Source: Naasia sp. SYSU D00057 (GTDB lineage Bacteria; Actinomycetota; Actinomycetes; Actinomycetales; Microbacteriaceae). Taken from it: 64,000 nt of DNA. The DNA lies in contig NZ_JAFMSZ010000001.1 in the NCBI RefSeq assembly GCF_017916505.1, positions 868,001 to 932,000 on the forward strand, read 5' to 3'. The notes beneath the pieces are model-generated. The model saw only the letters and a program-made list of their open reading frames with translations, was not told the DNA's origin and searched no databases. Below, piece by piece: positions 60,093-64,000 of this stretch. Within the stretch, counting starts at the first letter, position 1, and each line of letters opens with the position of its first letter. A program made the position numbers and the translations under genes.

Positions 60093-60896
60093 TCAGGATG
60101 CGGTGGGCGCGTCGACGGCGCCGCCGAAGCGGCGGTCCCGATCGGCGTACTGCGAGATCGCGCGCCAGAGGTCCTGCCGGCCGAAGTCCGGCCAGAGGGT
60201 GTCGAGGAACACCATCTCGGCGTAGGCGGCCTGCCAGAGGAGGAAGTTGCTGGTCCGCTGCTCGCCCGAGCTGCGCACGAGGAGGTCGACCTCGGGCATC
60301 TCGGGAACGTAGAGCCGTTTCGCGATGAGCTTCTCGGTCACGGCGGAGGGGCGGAGGCGCCCGGCGGCGACGTCGTCGGCGATGCCGCGCACCGCGTCCG
60401 CGATCTCGTTCCGGCCGCCGTAGTTGACGCACATCGTGAGGGTGAGGCCGTCGTTGCCGGCGGTGAGCCGCTCGGCGTACTGCAGCTCGCTGATCACCGA
60501 GCCCCAGAGCCGGGGGCGGCGCCCCGCCCAGCGGATCCGGACGTTCCACTCGTTGAGCTGGTCGCGTCGGCGGTGCAGCACGTCCCGGTTGAAGCCCATC
60601 AGGAAGCGCACCTCGTCGGGCGAGCGCTTCCAGTTCTCGGTGGAGAAGGCGTAGACGCTGAGGTGCTCGACGCCGATCTGGATGGCGCCCGCCACCACGT
60701 CGAGCAGGGCCGCCTCGCCCGCCTTGTGGCCCTCGATGCGGGACAGCCCGCGGGCGTTCGCCCAGCGGCCGTTGCCGTCCATGATGACGGCCACGTGCGC
60801 GGGCACGGCGGCGGGCGGCAGCTCCGGCGGGTACTGCCCCGTCCAGTCGATCGGCCGGTACGGAACCGCGTCCGGATGCGTCGTCGGCTTCGCCAT
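60093..60896 (-). CDS. uppS: Undecaprenyl pyrophosphate synthase (di-trans,poly-cis-decaprenylcistransferase, 267 aa)
   Basis: Cis-prenyltransferase that builds the polyprenyl carrier lipid for cell-wall synthesis. Motifs: [20 protein letters not shown] with the catalytic Asp, [47 protein letters not shown], and the C-terminal [20 protein letters not shown] (isopentenyl pyrophosphate site). The ATG shares one base with the recO stop (TGATG), so both are coupled. Confidence 0.96.
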   Translation of the reverse strand: MAKPTTHPDAVPYRPIDWTGQYPPELPPAAVPAHVAVIMDGNGRWANARGLSRIEGHKAGEAALLDVVAGAIQIGVEHLSVYAFSTENWKRSPDEVRFLMGFNRDVLHRRRDQLNEWNVRIRWAGRRPRLWGSVISELQYAERLTAGNDGLTLTMCVNYGGRNEIADAVRGIADDVAAGRLRPSAVTEKLIAKRLYVPEMPEVDLLVRSSGEQRTSNFLLWQAAYAEMVFLDTLWPDFGRQDLWRAISQYADRDRRFGGAVDAPTAS

Positions 60897-61642
60897 CAGG
60901 CTCCCGCCGCCGCGCTGCCGGTGCGGTCGACGTGCTGCAGCGACCGGAGGCCGCGCTCGAGGTGCCACTGCGCGTAGGCGGCGACGACCCCGCTCGCCTG
61001 AGACCGGCTGCGGTCGTCGGCGGCCTCGACGACGGCCCACTCCCCCGCGAGCAGCGCCCCGAGGAGGGCGATGACGGCCGGCGCGAGCCGCGGCGATCCG
61101 GGCGGCGCCACCTCGTCGGCGACGACGCCGCCGAGCTGCACGACGAACGCGCTGTGCGGTCCGGGGACGCCGGTGACGGCGCAGTCGGTGAAGGTGGGCG
61201 CCCAGCCGGCGATCGAGAGGGCGCGCAGCAGGTAGGAGTCGAGGATGAGGCCCGGCGAGTGCTCGCCGCGCGACAGGGCGCGGAGGGCGCCGAGGAGCAG
61301 CAGGTACTGCTGCAGCGACCGCTCGCCCTCGGTGAGCTTGTCGGCGGTCTCGACGATCGCGTTCGCCGCCGTGTAGGACCCGTAGTCGCTCGCGATCGAG
61401 GCGCCGTAGGAGGCGAGGGACTCGGCCTGCGTGATCACGTCGAGGCTGCGTCCCTCGTAAAGCTGCACGTCCACGACCATGAACGGCTCGAGGCGCGCCC
61501 CGAACTTGGACGAGGTGCGGCGCACCCCGCGGGCGACGGCCCGGATCTTGCCGTGCTGTCGCGAGAGCATCGTGACGATGCGGTCGGCCTCCCCCAGCTT
61601 GTGGGTGCGGAGCACGACGGCTTCATCGCGATAGACCGGCAC
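60896..61642 (-). CDS. recO: DNA repair protein RecO (248 aa)
   Basis: Recombination mediator that with RecR loads RecA on single-stranded DNA. The N-terminal OB fold shows [21 protein letters not shown] and [24 protein letters not shown], the central helical part YAAN-like segment [17 protein letters not shown], then a C-terminal zinc-finger-like portion with CAVTG; the four cysteines of the usual zinc site are largely missing (only CAVTG is seen). The start is GTG 61642 (VPVYRDEAV), with GGAGG just before it. Confidence 0.93.
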   Translation of the reverse strand: MPVYRDEAVVLRTHKLGEADRIVTMLSRQHGKIRAVARGVRRTSSKFGARLEPFMVVDVQLYEGRSLDVITQAESLASYGASIASDYGSYTAANAIVETADKLTEGERSLQQYLLLLGALRALSRGEHSPGLILDSYLLRALSIAGWAPTFTDCAVTGVPGPHSAFVVQLGGVVADEVAPPGSPRLAPAVIALLGALLAGEWAVVEAADDRSRSQASGVVAAYAQWHLERGLRSLQHVDRTGSAAAGA

Positions 61643-61731
61643 CCCTCCAGTATCCCGCCCCGAGGGGTGGGCGTGCGCCGGGAGGCGCGGTCGGTCGCGC
61701 GGCGCCGGGGCTGCGGCGGCGCCGGGACCAA

Positions 61732-62100
61732 TCAGGCGGCGACCGGGTGGGCGCGCGCCTCCTCGAGGGAGCCGTACGGGTAGACGCCCGAGATGGATCC
61801 GTCGCGCAGGCCGAACGCCGTGTAGAGGCGGGTGGGCTGCATGTCCGAGCGCGCGGGCCAGGTGGCCTCCTGGGCGACGACGATGCCGCCGGGCACGTCG
61901 TAGGCCTCCTTCGGCATCAGCTTGATGCCGGACGAGCGGACCCAGTCGCTCATCTCGTCCCGGCCGCGCAGCGGCCCCTGGCTGCTCGTCATCTCGACGT
62001 CCTCGGTGCAGGCGGCGGCCGCGGCTTCCGCATCGCCCGCGTTGACCGCGACGTGCCAGACGACGATGACCGAATCCAGGGTGGAGGTGACGAGTGCCAT
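61732..62100 (-). CDS. NTF2-like (SnoaL-fold) protein (122 aa)
   Basis: Cone-shaped alpha+beta fold: an N-terminal helix [21 protein letters not shown], the strand with [10 protein letters not shown], and the sheet [34 protein letters not shown]. Proteins of this type are small hydrolases, isomerases or ligand carriers with unknown substrate. No catalytic residue can be named. Single gene, read in the same direction as recO. Confidence 0.84.
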   Translation of the reverse strand: MALVTSTLDSVIVVWHVAVNAGDAEAAAAACTEDVEMTSSQGPLRGRDEMSDWVRSSGIKLMPKEAYDVPGGIVVAQEATWPARSDMQPTRLYTAFGLRDGSISGVYPYGSLEEARAHPVAA

Positions 62101-62216
62101 TCGCTAAGACTGCCCGACCGGTCGAGGGCACGCCAACAGCGGCACCGAGTGTTCACCATGAGCGATCGGGGTAGCGGACGGCCCGGCGGCTGTGCGACGA
62201 CCGGCAGAATTGAGGG

Positions 62217-62864
62217 GTGCCCGCGCCGTTCTCGATCCCCCTCTGGGCGGATCTGGCGGCGGTCGCGATCGGCAGCCTGCAGGGCGCGATGTTCGCCGCC
62301 GGGTTCCGGGATCGGCGGCTCGACCTGCTCGGCGTCGCGATCATCGGCTTCGCCACCGGGCTCGGGGGCGGACTGCTCCGCGACGTCGTCCTCGTCACCA
62401 CGCCGGTGGCGCTCGGCACCAACTGGTACCTGCCGACGGCGGTCGCGGCGGCGCTCCTCGGGATGCTCCTGCAGCAGCTGTTCTCGCGGCTCGCGGTGCC
62501 CATCGCGATCCTCGACGCCCTGACCATCGGCCTGTTCGGCGCGATCGGCACGTCGAAGGCGCTGGCGTTCGGCCTGCCGGAGGTGCCGGCCGTGTTCGTC
62601 GGCGTGCTGGCCGCGGTCGGCGGCTCCGTGATGCGCGACCTGCTGCTCAACCTGCCGATCGCGCTCATGCACGTCGGCTCGCTCTATGCGGTCGCCGCGG
62701 GCGTCGGCACGGCCCTGCTCGTCGCCGCGCTGCTGCTGGGCGCGCCGATCGAGGCAGCCGCCACCGTCTGCGTGATCACGACGACGGTGATCCGCCTCCT
62801 GGCGGTCCGCTTCGGCTGGTCGCTGCCCGAGCAGCGCCCCTTCCGCCGCCGCCCCATCTCCTAG
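62217..62864 (+). CDS. Trimeric intracellular cation (TRIC) channel / UPF0126 family protein (215 aa)
   Basis: Seven hydrophobic helices in two triple-helix repeats, each holding a conserved Gly-rich hairpin: GFATGLGGGLLRDVVLVTTP (about residues 44-63) and AVGGSVMRDLLLNLPIALMH (about 131-150). This is the bacterial TRIC signature, a monovalent-cation channel in the membrane. The start is GTG 62217, six bases after CAGAAT, and there is no ribosome site. It converges on leuA, with a palindromic repeat between. Confidence 0.9.
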   Translation: MPAPFSIPLWADLAAVAIGSLQGAMFAAGFRDRRLDLLGVAIIGFATGLGGGLLRDVVLVTTPVALGTNWYLPTAVAAALLGMLLQQLFSRLAVPIAILDALTIGLFGAIGTSKALAFGLPEVPAVFVGVLAAVGGSVMRDLLLNLPIALMHVGSLYAVAAGVGTALLVAALLLGAPIEAAATVCVITTTVIRLLAVRFGWSLPEQRPFRRRPIS

Positions 62865-62884
62865 CCGACCGCCCTCGGCTCGCC

Positions 62885-62950
62885 GCGGCAGAAACGCCCT
62901 CGCCGCGGGTGGAACGACACCCGCGGGGACGACGTTTCACCCGCGGCGAG
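62885..62950. repeat. Family-2 palindromic repeat
   Basis: Holds a perfect nine-base-pair hairpin CCGCGGGTG/CACCCGCGG with loop GAACGA, nested between GAAACG (62891-62896) and CGTTTC (62933-62938). It shares the same framework as 60026-60091, in the same orientation, and lies between convergent genes. Confidence 0.75.
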
Positions 62951-62970
62951 CGCGAGATGCAGAAGGAGGG

Positions 62971-64000
<1,030 letters not shown>

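Overview
The window is chromosomal DNA from a high-GC Gram-positive actinobacterium, most likely a member of the Microbacteriaceae. The evidence is uniformly GC-rich coding DNA, many GTG starts, ATGA/GTGA stop-start overlaps, a corynebacterial-type LldD, a 5'-NNGTTCACC-type PHO box of the actinobacterial kind, and the housekeeping set leuA, recO, uppS, glyS, dusB, dgt and dnaG lying on one strand in the last 23 kb. The genus is an inference. No phage, transposase, integrase or CRISPR array was seen.

Layout. 1-5.95 kb: the end of an old-yellow-enzyme gene, two aldo/keto reductases, an ABC exporter pair of the polyketide-antibiotic type and an NAD-dependent epimerase. 6.0-12.4 kb: a LacI-controlled sugar-uptake operon (regulator, lipoprotein, two permeases, and a large unrecognised toroid-type protein) with a textbook promoter and a tandem perfect-palindrome operator. 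12.7-17.4 kb: lldD, a YczE membrane protein with an overlapping 35-residue membrane peptide, its divergent MocR regulator, an SRPBCC protein and a CAU-anticodon tRNA. 17.45-25.4 kb: a divergent catabolic locus of LysR, HisD-like dehydrogenase, sugar ABC transporter, carbon-nitrogen hydrolase and GH13 alpha-glucosidase. 25.5-33.3 kb: mixed genes (methyltransferase, GT4, DMT transporter, peptide deformylase, AzlCD with a kinase, DksA-like zinc protein, GNAT, tRNA-Asn). 33.3-40.7 kb: a peptide ABC transporter operon with a fused double ATPase, a third ATPase and a hydroxyacid dehydrogenase. 40.9-46.2 kb: dnaG, an MpaB-type protein, dgt and dusB. 46.3-56.1 kb: a probable exopolysaccharide locus (UDP-glucose dehydrogenase, two beta-helix surface proteins, hyaluronan-synthase-like GT2), then a YbaK protein, PhoX under a PHO box, and a third beta-helix lipoprotein. 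56.2-64 kb: DsbA/FrnE, glyS, YdeI-like, a P-loop kinase-like protein, uppS, recO, an NTF2-like protein, a TRIC channel and the 3' part of leuA.

How it works together. Two CUT1-type sugar importers (7.2-10.4 and 19.96-23.1 kb) have no ATPase of their own, so they probably share one encoded elsewhere. The 46-52 kb locus joins the enzyme that makes UDP-glucuronate to a processive synthase-like glycosyltransferase, which suggests a uronic-acid-containing surface polymer; the linked beta-helix proteins could modify or bind it. Two families of short palindromic repeats sit only in gaps between genes. Several genes carry a TANNNT-like -10 box six to eight bases before the start codon with no Shine-Dalgarno sequence, so leaderless transcription looks common here.
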